Shown: positions 22,373-32,380 of the stretch, piece by piece | Position numbering within the stretch: the stretch's first letter is position 1 | How the letters are laid out: each line of letters begins with the position of its first letter | From: Poa pratensis | Lineage: Eukaryota; Streptophyta; Magnoliopsida; Poales; Poaceae | Direction of reading: 5' to 3' | Assembly: GCA_947311845.1 (NCBI GenBank) | Contig: CAMZMU010000071.1 | Coordinates: 19,827,399 to 19,891,398, forward strand | Length of the DNA: 64,000 bases | Program-made: the position numbers and the translations under genes | The notes under the pieces: generated by a model | Database searches by the model: none | The model's input: the letters and a program-made list of their open reading frames with translations, nothing else | Told to the model about the DNA's origin: nothing

Positions 22373-22588
22373 ATGAGACGTTTCTTGCCATTTTGCGCGC
22401 TCCTCCTGGTGCTGTTCTGCCTGGTGGCGAGCCTCGCGGAAGGGAGGCGCGGAGGCGGAGGTCGGCCGTACATCGGCGGCGGCGGCGGGGCCAGAGGGAG
22501 CGGTTCCGGCAGTCCGCGTACCCTCAGCGGCGGCACCTGGGCGGCATTCGTCGGCTCCTCTCTGCTTGTCGCGGCCGCCATGCTCTAG
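22373..22588 (+). CDS. Small secreted, possibly GPI-anchored peptide (71 aa), copy C, intact
   Basis: Single-exon ORF of 71 residues. Residues 1-24 form a classic signal peptide (MRRFLPFCALLLVLFC, then VASLAEG). Residues about 25-49 are Gly/Arg-rich (RRGGGGRPYI, then five Gly, then ARGSGSG). Residues 48-58 (SPRTLSGGTWA) are conserved with copy A. The end (AAFVGSSLLVAAAML) is hydrophobic and stops abruptly, as in GPI-attachment signals; a short tail-anchor segment is the alternative. There are no cysteines in the mature part, so it is not a defensin-type peptide. I do not recognise the family, and receptor, processing and function are unknown. It is the only one of three tandem copies with promoter, start and full C-terminus intact. 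The ATG was chosen because it directly precedes the signal peptide and is shared with copy A. Confidence 0.6.
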   Translation: MRRFLPFCALLLVLFCLVASLAEGRRGGGGRPYIGGGGGARGSGSGSPRTLSGGTWAAFVGSSLLVAAAML

Positions 22589-23636
22589 CTTAGAGATTAT
22601 ATGTTCTAGCTCTCTGTATTTTGCTCTCGTTCGAGATTTGCGCTCCGTTGGTGGGAGTTGGGGTCGTCTGAATTCTTTTGTTCATTTGTTTGTTGTTGTA
22701 CATACATACATATGTGAGCAGATTCATGTATTCAATTTTTTCTTGGAGTATGTTCTATTCTGATTAACTGCATGTAATCGTTTATGTCTGCGGTCTATGG
22801 GGACCCTTTCGAATTACAAGACCGCAGATTCATGGATTCGATTTGTTCTGCGGTATATGGGTGTGTATGTGGTTGTGCAGTATGTTTGTTCGAGCATTCA
22901 ATTCTTGTTGTTCAAATTGTTATGTTAAACGGCGACAAAATCTTTGTCGCACCCATTAACTAAAACAATACCATTAATTAATTAAAAAACTAGGTAAAAT
23001 AGTTTTAAAAATAACCGCACAACACGATGAGACACCGGCCAACTTGGCTACCCACATAGTCCCCGCACGCTACCGAGGAAGAACATCTGGTGGTCAGCCC
23101 GGAAGCTGTCCGCGCGGCGTGTTTGGGCCACGCTAGGCATGACACAGACACATAAATTGGGTCTGAAATGGGCTGTTTCAGCATGAATGTGCTGTTTGAA
23201 CACGATTCGTCCAAAATTCTGAACCATTTGGAGAGGTAAAATGGTTCGAAAATTGTTCAATCTTTCCATAAATATGGCTTATCACTCCCTAGTTTCCCCC
23301 ACACTCAAACCACACATCTCATTTTCACCTCACACTTATTTCTCATGGCTGGTACCGACCAGTTCCACCAGGTCATCGGGGACTCCAAACTCCAAATCAG
23401 GAACCGACCAACTGGATAGGCACAGCAAAATGCATCATAAGATCGATGCACATATGTGATGGTACAAACATTGTACAGTATTTTTTTGTAATTTTATTTT
23501 CCTTTTGTACTTTTCTTTCCTTTGATAATTTTGAGCAAGCTGTACTCTTTTCCCTTATTACTCTACTGCGCAGCAGCAGAGAGCACGCCACGGAACTCAG
23601 AGATACTAGTCCCAACGAACTCTGAAGAAGCGAAGA
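22589..23636. other. Intergenic region upstream of the dehydrogenase gene
   Basis: Contains the 3' flank of the peptide gene and AT-rich sequence. A short G/C-containing repeat (CTGCGGTCTATGGG / CTGCGGTATATGGG) occurs at about 22790 and 22849. The segment 23560-23636 is the likely 5' UTR of the dehydrogenase. No other gene is recognised. Confidence 0.4.
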
Positions 23637-25940
23637 ATGGGGACGCAAGCTGCGCCGGCGACTAGCGAGATCTCGGCGGTGGGCGTCATCGGCGCGGGCC
23701 AGATGGGCTCGGGCATCGCCCAGCTCGCTGCCGCCGCCGGCTGCGGCGTGTTCCTCCTCGACTCCGACCCCGCCGCCCTCTCGCGCGCCGTCGCCTCCAT
23801 CTCCTCTTCCCTCGGCCGCCTCGTCGCCAAGGGCCAGCTCTCCCAGGTGGGCGCTTTAACCTCGCCTCATCGCCCTTCGCGAGTCAGGCCCGGTTGCTCA
23901 GTGATTAAGGTGACGCTGTCCGTTGACATTTTTGGTCAAACATAGGCTGCGTGTGATGAATCGGTCAAGCGGATAAAGTGCGTCTCCGATGTGCAAGAGC
24001 TTCGGGGTGTGGATCTTGTGATCGAGGCCATAGTTGAGTCGGAAGATATCAAGAAGAAGCTGTTCGTGGAGCTGGATAAGATCACCAAACCTTCTGCTAT
24101 TCTTGCGTCCAACACCAGCTCCATTTCTATAACCCGGCTGGCCTCAGCTACCAGCCGCCCCTCTCAGGTGAACACCAATTAGGGTTTATTATCTCAGCAA
24201 ACAGCAGTGTCTTCTCATTATACTGGCCTTTTGCTGCTCTCAGCTGACTGAATGTCACATCGTACAGTGATATAAATCTTACCGACTGCAAGTCAGGCGG
24301 CATTTAGTGAATCATAATGGCCCCATTTTTATGTAGTAGGATAAAATTGGCAACTGTCATGTATGCTAAAATGTGTGTAAGCTGGCCTAAAGATACAAAA
24401 ATGCATAATCTACAACTTCAGGACATGCCTCTGAAGAGAAAAGCGTCTTCAATGTTTTGTAGTTTCTGAATGTGAAAAATCCGGTAGTCTAACTGTAGTC
24501 AAGGCACTTCTGTAAATTCTTAGTTTTCTCAATCCTCTGATTTTATGTCTTTTATTGTTTTTGTCTACTCAATCCATCACATTTAATATGCTTTCCCAAC
24601 AAATACGGACCCTTCTGTTCTTGGAGCTTCTCCCCATTGTAAGAATTTTTAATCAGTCCCATGACTTGAAGACGTTTCCATGTTGCAGGTGATAGGCATG
24701 CACTTTTTTAACCCTCCTCCAGTGATGAAGTTGATTGAAATCATACGAGGAGCTGATACATCAGATGAGGTTTTTTCGCAAGTCAAATCTTTCTCGGAAA
24801 GGTAAGCGAAAACTTCCTTTTGCACTTGCTAAACCTACTAAGTATAGTTTAAAATGCTACTACCTCCGATCCGTAAAATGTGTCGCTAGTGTAACTACCT
24901 ATTTGTACACTGTAGGTTCAGTTTCCACGACACTTTTAGTGGATCGGAGGGAGTATTTTTTTCTGCACGTATTTTAACATTTACCCAAAAAGCTGCCTGA
25001 TCACTGAAGTGGGACCTAATCTTGCTGTAACCAGTCGTTGTTGTTCAGAGATTAGTGCCACCAAGAACTAGTGTTCTTTAAAGCTTAATGTTGTTAATGG
25101 ATTTATTGAGAACAAGCAAATATGCCATACTTTGGAGTTGAGGTAAATTTTAGATTCTGAATTGAGTAGTACTTACCAGGTGAACCAATATTTTCCTTGA
25201 AAAAAAACATTTCTACCGCTGAAAGAACTTATTAGTCATATGGCATGTTTTGTTTGTGGTGCCAACTATATTTAAGCTCCATTGAGAACAGCTAACTACT
25301 TAACAGATGTGTCCACATACATGGATAAGTTTGTGCAGATCTAAGACTAAGAAAAAAATGGGTTCACCAAAGCTGGTGCAGGACTGATTTGAATTTTCAA
25401 ATTGAAATTGTCTGATGCCAACATATTTTTGTATTGCTTCCTACCTAAGCGCTATGTGCATTTTTCTTTCATGGATAATGAGCAGATTGTGTCGTGATGT
25501 GCCAATCGCTATAGCAGATAGTAACACACATTTTACCCTTGAAACTGCTTAATGATTTTGGTCTTTCCAGGATCGGGAAGGCGGTTATATGTTCACAAGA
25601 TTACCCTGGCTTCATTGTAAACCGCATCCTAATGCCGATGATTAATGAAGCATTTTGGGCACTTTACACGGGAGTTGCCACCAAAGAGGACATCGATACA
25701 GGGATGAAGCTTGGCACGAATCATCCTATGGGCCCTCTTCAGCTTGCAGACTTCATTGGGTTAGATGTTTGCCTCTCAGTGCTTAGGGTACTTCATAGTG
25801 GGCTAGGAGATAACAAGTACAGCCCTTGCCCTCTTCTTGTTCAATATGTCGATGCCGGACGACTTGGAAAGAAGCGTGGGCAGGGTGTGTACTCATATGG
25901 GAGAAGCTCTTCATCCGTTAAACCCAAGTCATCTTTGTGA
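23637..25940 (+). CDS. 3-hydroxybutyryl-CoA / 3-hydroxyacyl-CoA dehydrogenase-like protein
   Basis: Four exons: 23637-23846, 23946-24167, 24689-24801 and 25571-25940. All borders are GT/AG with consistent phase, giving 304 aa. The family oxidises (S)-3-hydroxyacyl-CoA with NAD(P). The N-terminal Rossmann fold shows GAGQMG at residues 19-24 and LLDSDPAAL. The [14 protein letters not shown] and SNTSSISIT motifs follow, then the catalytic [11 protein letters not shown]. The C-terminal helical domain has [18 protein letters not shown] and [19 protein letters not shown]. Length matches the ~295-aa single-module plant proteins, not the large multifunctional beta-oxidation enzymes. The C-terminal SSL resembles a weak peroxisomal PTS1, so peroxisome or cytosol are both possible. 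A Stowaway MITE sits in intron 3. It converges with the PGP phosphatase gene. It appears intact. Confidence 0.93.
24860..24953. mobile_element. Stowaway MITE in intron 3 of the dehydrogenase gene
   Basis: CTACCTCCGATCCGTAAAAT at the left and GTGGATCGGAGGGAG at the right are inverted, with TA on both flanks. It is 94 bp, the same size as the copy at 20132-20225. Confidence 0.85.
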
Positions 25941-26866
25941 ACATATCAAAGCGGCTGCTGAGCAGAAAAATGAAGCCTTGTATTTACCTTGTACATCAGT
26001 GGTGAAAGAAAACAGAAGTCCAAAAAGAATACTTACTAGTCACTCACCATCACGGTTACAGGCTAATGAAGGCTTGTCTCTGTAGCATTGTTAAATAAGC
26101 TTATGTTGTTTCGGCTTAGCTTTATAGCATTGTTAAATAAGCTTATGTAAAACAACGGTTGTCAGGGGTTCAAGTTTCTGTGTACCCCCCACATTTCATG
26201 TTGAAAGTGACGTTTTGGATATTGCCGTGGCCTAATTCAATCACTATTGTCTATTGCAGTATATGTATGATGCCCAATAACAAAGTAATAATATGTAAAG
26301 GTATTGTGACAAATCTATACATATGTTTTTTTCCTGTTTCCAATCCAAATATTGAAAATAATATTTGCAGCCAAGTTTGGGTGAGCGCACATGTTCAAAA
26401 CTTTTTTTTGAACTGGAGAGTAAGCTTCATGAACTACATTAAATACCTGAAAAGTCATTCCGTGCTTACACAGTATGCAGTTTCAGGCATTAATTCTTAC
26501 AATGGTCGTTCAAGATCAGCTACAGAATTGACTACTGTGAAGACTATCATATCTGGAGCGTGCACAGCAGCAACCGAGCAAGTGTTCAAGCTCAGCAGAC
26601 CAGCAAAATAAATGCGCTTATGTTGATCGTATCCCATAAGAATCATTAAACTTCCATACTTAAAACACCTGAAAGCATCACGAGCTTACACCAAAAGAAA
26701 CCACTAAACCTGACCACACTTACGCGCACACAAATCATCATCATCATCATTATCTCTATATTCAGCTCAACAAGAAACAAGAAATATCTGCAGACTGAGA
26801 TTCAGATAGGTGAACCCAGTGAGTTCGCCAGGCGAGTGTCAGTTGGAATAACAACATATATCACTG
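25941..26866. other. 3' flanks of two convergent genes
   Basis: Contains the likely 3' UTR of the dehydrogenase, with a duplicated segment TTTATAGCATTGTTAAATAA / GTAGCATTGTTAAATAAGCT at about 26080 and 26120. It also contains the presumed 3' UTR of the minus-strand gene (ATCATC run at 26735-26750). The ORF at 26159-26611 shows no known domain. Confidence 0.4.
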
Positions 26867-29206
26867 CTATGTTCTAGGTGAGACCGAGTCTTCATATGGA
26901 TCGAACTTCACGATCCTTCTCACATCAGGGAGCAACTGGTGCTTAATTGGTCTGTGCCCTCTCTTGTACCAATAGTTGGTAATGTATCCTTCCAATTTTC
27001 TAACCTGATGAAGCAACAAAGTCAGAACCATCTTGGGACTATGCAAAAATATCTATGAGAAACAAGCAAGTCATATGCTTGAAGCATGATCATCCTAGCA
27101 AGTCATGTCCACAAGAAAGGTAGCACACAAAACTTGAACAATATTTGAACAAGAAATTACAACATAAAGCTCCTTGGTCTAACATCCATTGTGGGTTTTC
27201 CTCGTAAGCTGAGTTGTGTGAAGAATAAGCTACACATTAAAATGGTTCCAGCATTTGACAAGCGCATACTTCCTCTGATCCAAAATGTAAGTTTTGGACA
27301 TGACGTAATCTTCAAGTGTACAAACATGTTACCACATAAAAATTAACATCTACTCCGTATTTGATATTTTGGAAGTTAGTAATTCTTTCTTTAAGATGGT
27401 CAAATTTAGAAATGTTTGACTGGTACGATTCTAAGAGAACTTATTTGGGATCAGAGGTAGTATCTGTATCCGTTAAGATTATCACATCACCTTGATTGCA
27501 AAACAAAATTTGATAGGTAAAACATAAGAATGCCAGTAGCATAGTTGTGAAATTAATCTGGGAGAATTAATCATTCTAGTAGTTAACTTGCAATGGATAT
27601 CCGATATCACGATAATCAGAAGTCCAATAGGTTAGTCACCAGATAACTATAACTGTCCACAAGAAAACAACAGACAACCAAGTAGTTACAGATAAAAGAT
27701 CATGCTCAGCTATGTTTCTATGGTGTTAAAAAAAGTATATATACTGTTCAATTTCTTTCTATTCAAGGTCGCTAATATGTTGTTAATTTCATAGGAGAAA
27801 CATAGAGCATAGGTCTTACCTTTCTGACAATGTAAGATTCACCGGCAAAACTCAACGGTTCTGTTAATACAGTAAGAAAACCATTCCTGTTTCCATAGAC
27901 AATATCAGTGAAGTATCTATCACCAACCTGGAAAAAATGGGGAAAAGATTAACAAAGGAAACACATTTTAATATCGAGTAAGAAAATTGATAACTGATAA
28001 AAGCCATTCCTACCAGCACAAGATCTGAAGCTGAACAACCAAAATAACTCTCAATTTCCTTAGCTGCTCCACCAGGCTTCTTAGCATCTGTAAGAAATAC
28101 AGGATATCAATTACATTCTCAGAAAACGATACAAGGTTTCTGCTCAAGTTTCAAATCACATTGTCAGAAATAAAGATGATATAGAAACACAAACTCCTTA
28201 AACATTGAAGTGCAAGTAATTGCAACACAGAACATCAGTGCTTTAGTATCATGAGATGCAACTCATACTTAACAAGATGAACTTTTGAACTAATATTGAT
28301 TCTAAATAAAGATGAATTAAGTTACCATTATACATATCAGATGAAAAGGGTGACTGATTCAATTAATTCTCCTATTTTCACAAAATGACATTAGACTCTC
28401 ACAATTTACAAACTCCCATTTCCATTAGCAGATTGATTTACATATAGTGCTAGGCTCACCAACGATAGGGCCATCCAGATGCTTTTTTAGAAAGCAGGCC
28501 AGAGGCCCAGTGTTAAATCAATAATGCCCCGAACGGACAAGGGTACAAAGTGCTGAACCCAGCTTTTTCAAGAACTATAAGGTCTGTGGACACTTACCAT
28601 GCCTGATCACATGAACCCCGTCGATAGCCGCCTCCACCATACTGGCGTCCTCCCCATCCGGATCATACTGCTTCAAGCCTGCATCGACCCAAACACAACA
28701 ATTCCATCAGCACGCAAACATTTCCCCCAATTTAACGCTTTCTATAAAGAGCAGCGAAAGCAGGTCAGACCTGCGGAGTTGCTGTAGAGAGCGATGGCGC
28801 CGGGGAAGGCCGCGCGGCACTGGTCAAATGAGGTAGCGAGCACTGGCCAGAGCGCGGGCGCGTAGGGCGCGGTGAGGGTGTTGTCCTTGTCGAACACCAC
28901 GCCACGGAACCCCGCGCGACGGAGCTCCGCCCAGTCCAGCCACCGGATGTCCTGCACCGACACGTGCGGCAGCGCCAGACGCGGCTCGGACGCCGCTACG
29001 GCGACCACCGCGGCCACGCCGCCCGGGTTGAAGCGCTGCCCCAGCGCGCGCGGCCACGACGCGGCGACGCCCATGGGTGTCGTCGCTCTGGCGGTGCTGG
29101 AGGGGGCAGGAGTGGGATCGGTTTTGGGGTTTGCAGCTTTGGGGGCGGGAAGCGGGGAGGGGCGGGAAGCGGGAGGGAGCAGTGGCGCCGGCGGCGGCCT
29201 TAGCAT
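26867..29206 (-). CDS. HAD-type phosphatidylglycerophosphate phosphatase, organellar
   Basis: Five exons on the minus strand: 29206-28771, 28678-28598, 28087-28014, 27927-27820 and 27004-26867. Phases agree and the product is 278 aa. Plant homologues (PGPP1/GEP4 family) dephosphorylate phosphatidylglycerophosphate to phosphatidylglycerol, a lipid needed for thylakoids and for mitochondrial cardiolipin. HAD motif I is FDKDNTLT (D106-T110). YSNSAG (motif II), the conserved Lys in RHDAKKPGG and GDRYFTD (199-205, acidic motif IV) follow, then YGNRNGFLTVLTEPLS. The Pro/Ala/Ser-rich, acid-poor N-terminus (1-70) looks like a plastid or mitochondrial transit peptide; Met45 is an alternative start. 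A Stowaway MITE lies in intron 4. It appears intact. Confidence 0.92.
27269..27460. mobile_element. Stowaway MITE (192 bp) in intron 4 of the PGP phosphatase gene
   Basis: The left end CTTCCTCTGATCCAAAATGT and right end TTTGGGATCAGAGGTAG are inverted and flanked by TA. It is longer than the other Stowaway copies and so probably a different subfamily. Confidence 0.75.
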
Positions 29207-29339
29207 CAGAGCAGCGACGAGATGGTTGCTGCCCCTGGGCGTGCCCGTGTGGGAGAGAACGATCGGATGGACACCTTGGCCCTTGGGGATGGCGACATAT
29301 TGCCAATCTGGCCCTGCGATTCAGTAGAAAACTTTTTTT

Positions 29340-29776
29340 TAATAAAGGCAAAAGTTGTGTCTCATCTCAAAGGAGGCTACGAAAGAATTCACGAACGCCT
29401 GCAAGAAGTCTCCGTTCTCTGATTCGGCAATCAACGGGTTGAGTACCCTCCTCAGGCTAAACCTGCCATCCATGACGGCAGCGGATGAAGTTTTGATTGG
29501 CCTTGCTGGCCCAGGGGGAACCGACTTCCCGCCAACGACGGCGCTGGACGTCTCCCCTGATCTCTTCCCGATCCTCAGATCGCGCCGCGTAGTTGCGTTT
29601 TGAAGATATGACGATATATCTTTCTGAGAGATTAGACGGTGTAGGATGAGATCCTCTCGTCTAGCTCGCCCTGTCTTGTATGACTTTTTTCTTTTTGGAC
29701 TCGGCCGTGTCATGTTTGCTTCTCCTATATCAATATAAAAGGCAAAGCTTTTGCCTCGTTTCAAAAAAAAAAAAAA
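29340..29776 (+). mobile_element. Probable LINE 3' end with poly(A)
   Basis: The segment ends ATCAATATAAAAGGCAAAGC...CCTCGTTTC followed by a ~15-nt A-run (29761-29776), the usual look of a plant LINE 3' UTR. A related AATAAAGGCAAAAG occurs at the left border. No RT or RNase H coding is visible, so this is based on the tail only. It lies just upstream of the PGP phosphatase start. Confidence 0.4.
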
Positions 29777-30095
29777 ACAGTGTCCAATTTATTAGCGGAA
29801 AATTGGACGAAAATCATCACAAACCCATGGCCCCTTGCCGACTGTCATGGAACACACGACCAACCTGTCTACCAACATAAATTGCACACACACCGCGAAA
29901 CGAGAGACGTCGTCAGGGCTGGCCACCAGTGTCATCATCGTCATTTTTGAACGAGCCAGCGACCCTGGGTAGCAGTGGAAAATCGTGACCCTTGAGGTTG
30001 CTTCGTTCTCTTGTTTTCCCACAAGACAATTCTCCCACTGTCCAACTGCAGTGAATGGTCTAAATTGATATATAAGGACACACAACATTCTCTAA
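29777..30095. other. Intergenic, no gene seen
   Basis: Unremarkable sequence between the LINE tail and the Harbinger element. The minus ORF 29792-30088 is not recognised. Confidence 0.35.
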
Positions 30096-31301
30096 GGGTG
30101 TGTTCGGTTTGAGAACCAAATGGAATGGAATGTCATGATTCCATTCCCAGGGAACGGGTCGGTTCCATTCCCATATTCGGTTGTAGAATTAGGTGGAATG
30201 GGATGATTCCATTTTAGTGTTCGGTTGGAGAGATGGAAGGGAATGGATTCGGTTCATCTCACCTCTTACATAGAAATGGTGAGACTACCCCTCACAGATG
30301 TATACGTATAATCTGTCAATAAGAATCAAGAATCATCAACTATGGATTCAGTTCAACACAACCTGTAAAGGAACAATTCCTGTAAAATTTCTAAGCAATT
30401 CATATCAAAGAAAAACTCCCGTAAAATACGGGAGATCAGGCTTCAGCAGCGCGGGGCAGCCGGAGAGCACGCTCTGTAGGGCGGCCTCGGAAATTCTGGT
30501 TTCTGACAGGGTGAGCTCGGTGAGGCGGGCGGCGGCTACGGCGGAGGCCCCGGCGTCGGTGAGGCGGCACTTGCCAAGGGCGAGCACCTCGAGGGTGGGG
30601 GAGACGAGGAGCGGTCGGCGCACGCCTCGTGGCACCACTCGGGCGAGCAGCGGAGGGATACCTCGCGGGCGCCCCTGGCGGCGAGGTCCCGGAACCAGGC
30701 CTCAGCCGCGGAGACGCGGGCGCGGAAGGTTGTGCGGGAGAGGCGGAAGAGCGCGACGGGGCCCGCGTGGGAGGCGAGGGCGCGGGTGACGGCGTCGTCG
30801 CGCGCCGTCCAGGGCTCGATTGAAGGTGCGTTGCGGCGTGCGGGGGCGGGGAGCTCGAGGTCGTCGAGGCGGAGGGGGGTCGCGAGCCACGCGTCGCGGA
30901 AGCGGGTGGAGAGGGCGACGGTGCGGGCCACCTCTGCGGTGCCGAGGCGGGAGAGGATGTCCGAGAGGAGGACTTCCGGTAGCTCGCTGATGTAGTCCTC
31001 GCCGCCGTTGCGCGGTAGCGCGAGCGCCGCTGCCATCTCGCCGTCGTTCGCCTGGTAGCCTCCAGAAAAAGGAGGACGAGGGGTGAGGAGGTGAGAGTAG
31101 GCTTTATTTTTTCGTTAACTGGGCTCGGAATCAAGTGATTCCACCGATTCGGTGGAACGACCCAATTCAGCATATCGGACGAATATTCGTTTCGGGGGAA
31201 CGAGTGGGTTCTGGTTCTGCTCCCTACCGAACGCAAGAATTAGCTCAAGGAACGGGTCCAACCCATTATATTCCATCTGATGACGCAAACCGAACACACC
31301 C
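30096..31301. mobile_element. Harbinger (PIF/Tourist) element carrying an F-box gene fragment
   Basis: The ends GGGTGTGTTCGGTTTG and AAACCGAACACACCC are inverted and classic for PIF/Harbinger. TAA flanks both sides (30093-30095 and 31302-31304). The sub-terminal regions are rich in GGAATGG/CCATTCC motifs on the left and CGAACGG/GGAACGGGTC-like motifs on the right. Between them is a GC-rich, minus-strand F-box/LRR coding fragment instead of a transposase. This is the layout of a gene-capturing (Pack-type) non-autonomous element. Confidence 0.85.
30430..31036 (-). pseudogene. F-box/LRR protein fragment captured in a Harbinger element
   Basis: The minus-strand ATG at 31036 opens MAAALALPRNGGEDYISELP, followed by EVLLSDILSRLGTAEVARTV and ALSTRFRDAW. 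This is the F-box typical of the large grass F-box/RNI (FBD-type) family, whose members recruit substrates to SCF ubiquitin ligases. It continues through WFRDLAARGAREVSLRCSPE. Near 30620 the frame shifts to SPTLEVLALGKCRLTDAG and ALQSVLSGCPALLK, a leucine-rich repeat. The gene ends at the element border without the C-terminal repeats or FBD domain. A frameshift plus truncation argue for a dead capture, though the first ORF alone could give a 166-aa protein. Confidence 0.75.
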
Positions 31302-31549
31302 TAAGTCCAAACTGTGTTAACTTTGTTTGTGTTTTGCTTAAAGAGCTTTTATTTGTGTTATTTTTCAGCTGCATTATTTCATGGACTCACATACTCCTAA
31401 GGTTAGTCCTAATCTTGATTCGCAAGGTTCAAAATAGAGAGTTAGTGCGTAAAATTGTCATCTACTGGCATCTAAGTCGGAAACTAAGGCCTCAGAGTCT
31501 CATGTGGTCCGCTCCGTCTGATTGTTTTGACCTTTCATCATGACGTAGT

Positions 31550-32371
31550 GCTTGGGTCGCTAAGTTGCTCTACTCCATCGTAGGTAAGGATGATGACTAC
31601 CCTTCGCCTGTTTGGTCTCCTTCGTCGTTGGGTAAGGAGACCGACTGCCCTTTGCCTACATGGTCTCCTTCGCCATCGGGTAATGACTAAGGAGGCCGAC
31701 CACCCTTCGTATGCATGGTCGATGGGGAAATGGACAGGTGTGTGGTCTCTCTTTGTGACCCGGTAAGGAGCCCTTCACATGCGCGGTCTCCTTTCATCGC
31801 TGGGTATGGAGGCCGACTTCCCTTCGCATGAGTGGTCGATGGGGAAATGTACAGGTGGGACTGTAGGGCTTTGTCTCACGCGCGTGTGGTCTCCCTTATC
31901 ATCATGTAACGAGGCCGAATGCCCTTCACATGTGTGGTCGAGGGGAAAGGGACGGGTGGGATTGTGGGGCTGCGTCTTGCTGGGGTCGCTCCCCTTCGTC
32001 GGCTTAGAAGAAGGGTTGCTTTCATCGCTAAGAATGTCGACTCTCCTTCGTCGTCGGTAAGGACGGGGTGGGACTGTGGGGCTGCGTTTTGCTGGGTCGC
32101 TGCCCTTCGTCGATGGGTAAGGCGACTGTCCTTCGTCGCTATGGAACGTCTTCCCTTAATCGCGGGGTAAGGACTACATTTTTCTAGGGTCGCTCCCCTT
32201 TGTCGCCGCGTAAGGTGACTGTATTTTGTTGCTAATAAAGACAACCCCCCTTCATCGCCGGTAATGACAGGTGTATGGGTATGGACATGTGGACCTGTGG
32301 ACCAGATGTTGCATGGCCGACTCTCGCTCGTTGGCCCCTTTCGTTGCTGGGTGAGGCACATGATGCTTGTG
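31550..32371. repeat. Degenerate tandem-repeat field
   Basis: Irregular repeats of CCCTTCGTCG(C/T)TGGGTAAGG.(C/G)ACTG-like units, mixed with GTGGTCGATGGGGAAATG(G/T)ACAGGTG (near 31717 and 31836) and GGTGGGACTGTGGGGCTGCG(T) (near 31955 and 32067). Spacing is uneven, so it is an old, diverged minisatellite-like array. It resumes after the Mutator-like insertion, at 34411. Confidence 0.6.
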
Positions 32372-32380
32372 TTTTACTTC

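Noticed and set aside
31550..32371. CRISPR-like array of short repeats
   Set aside because: Repeat spacing and sequence are irregular and the genome is clearly a plant; this is a degenerate minisatellite-like field.
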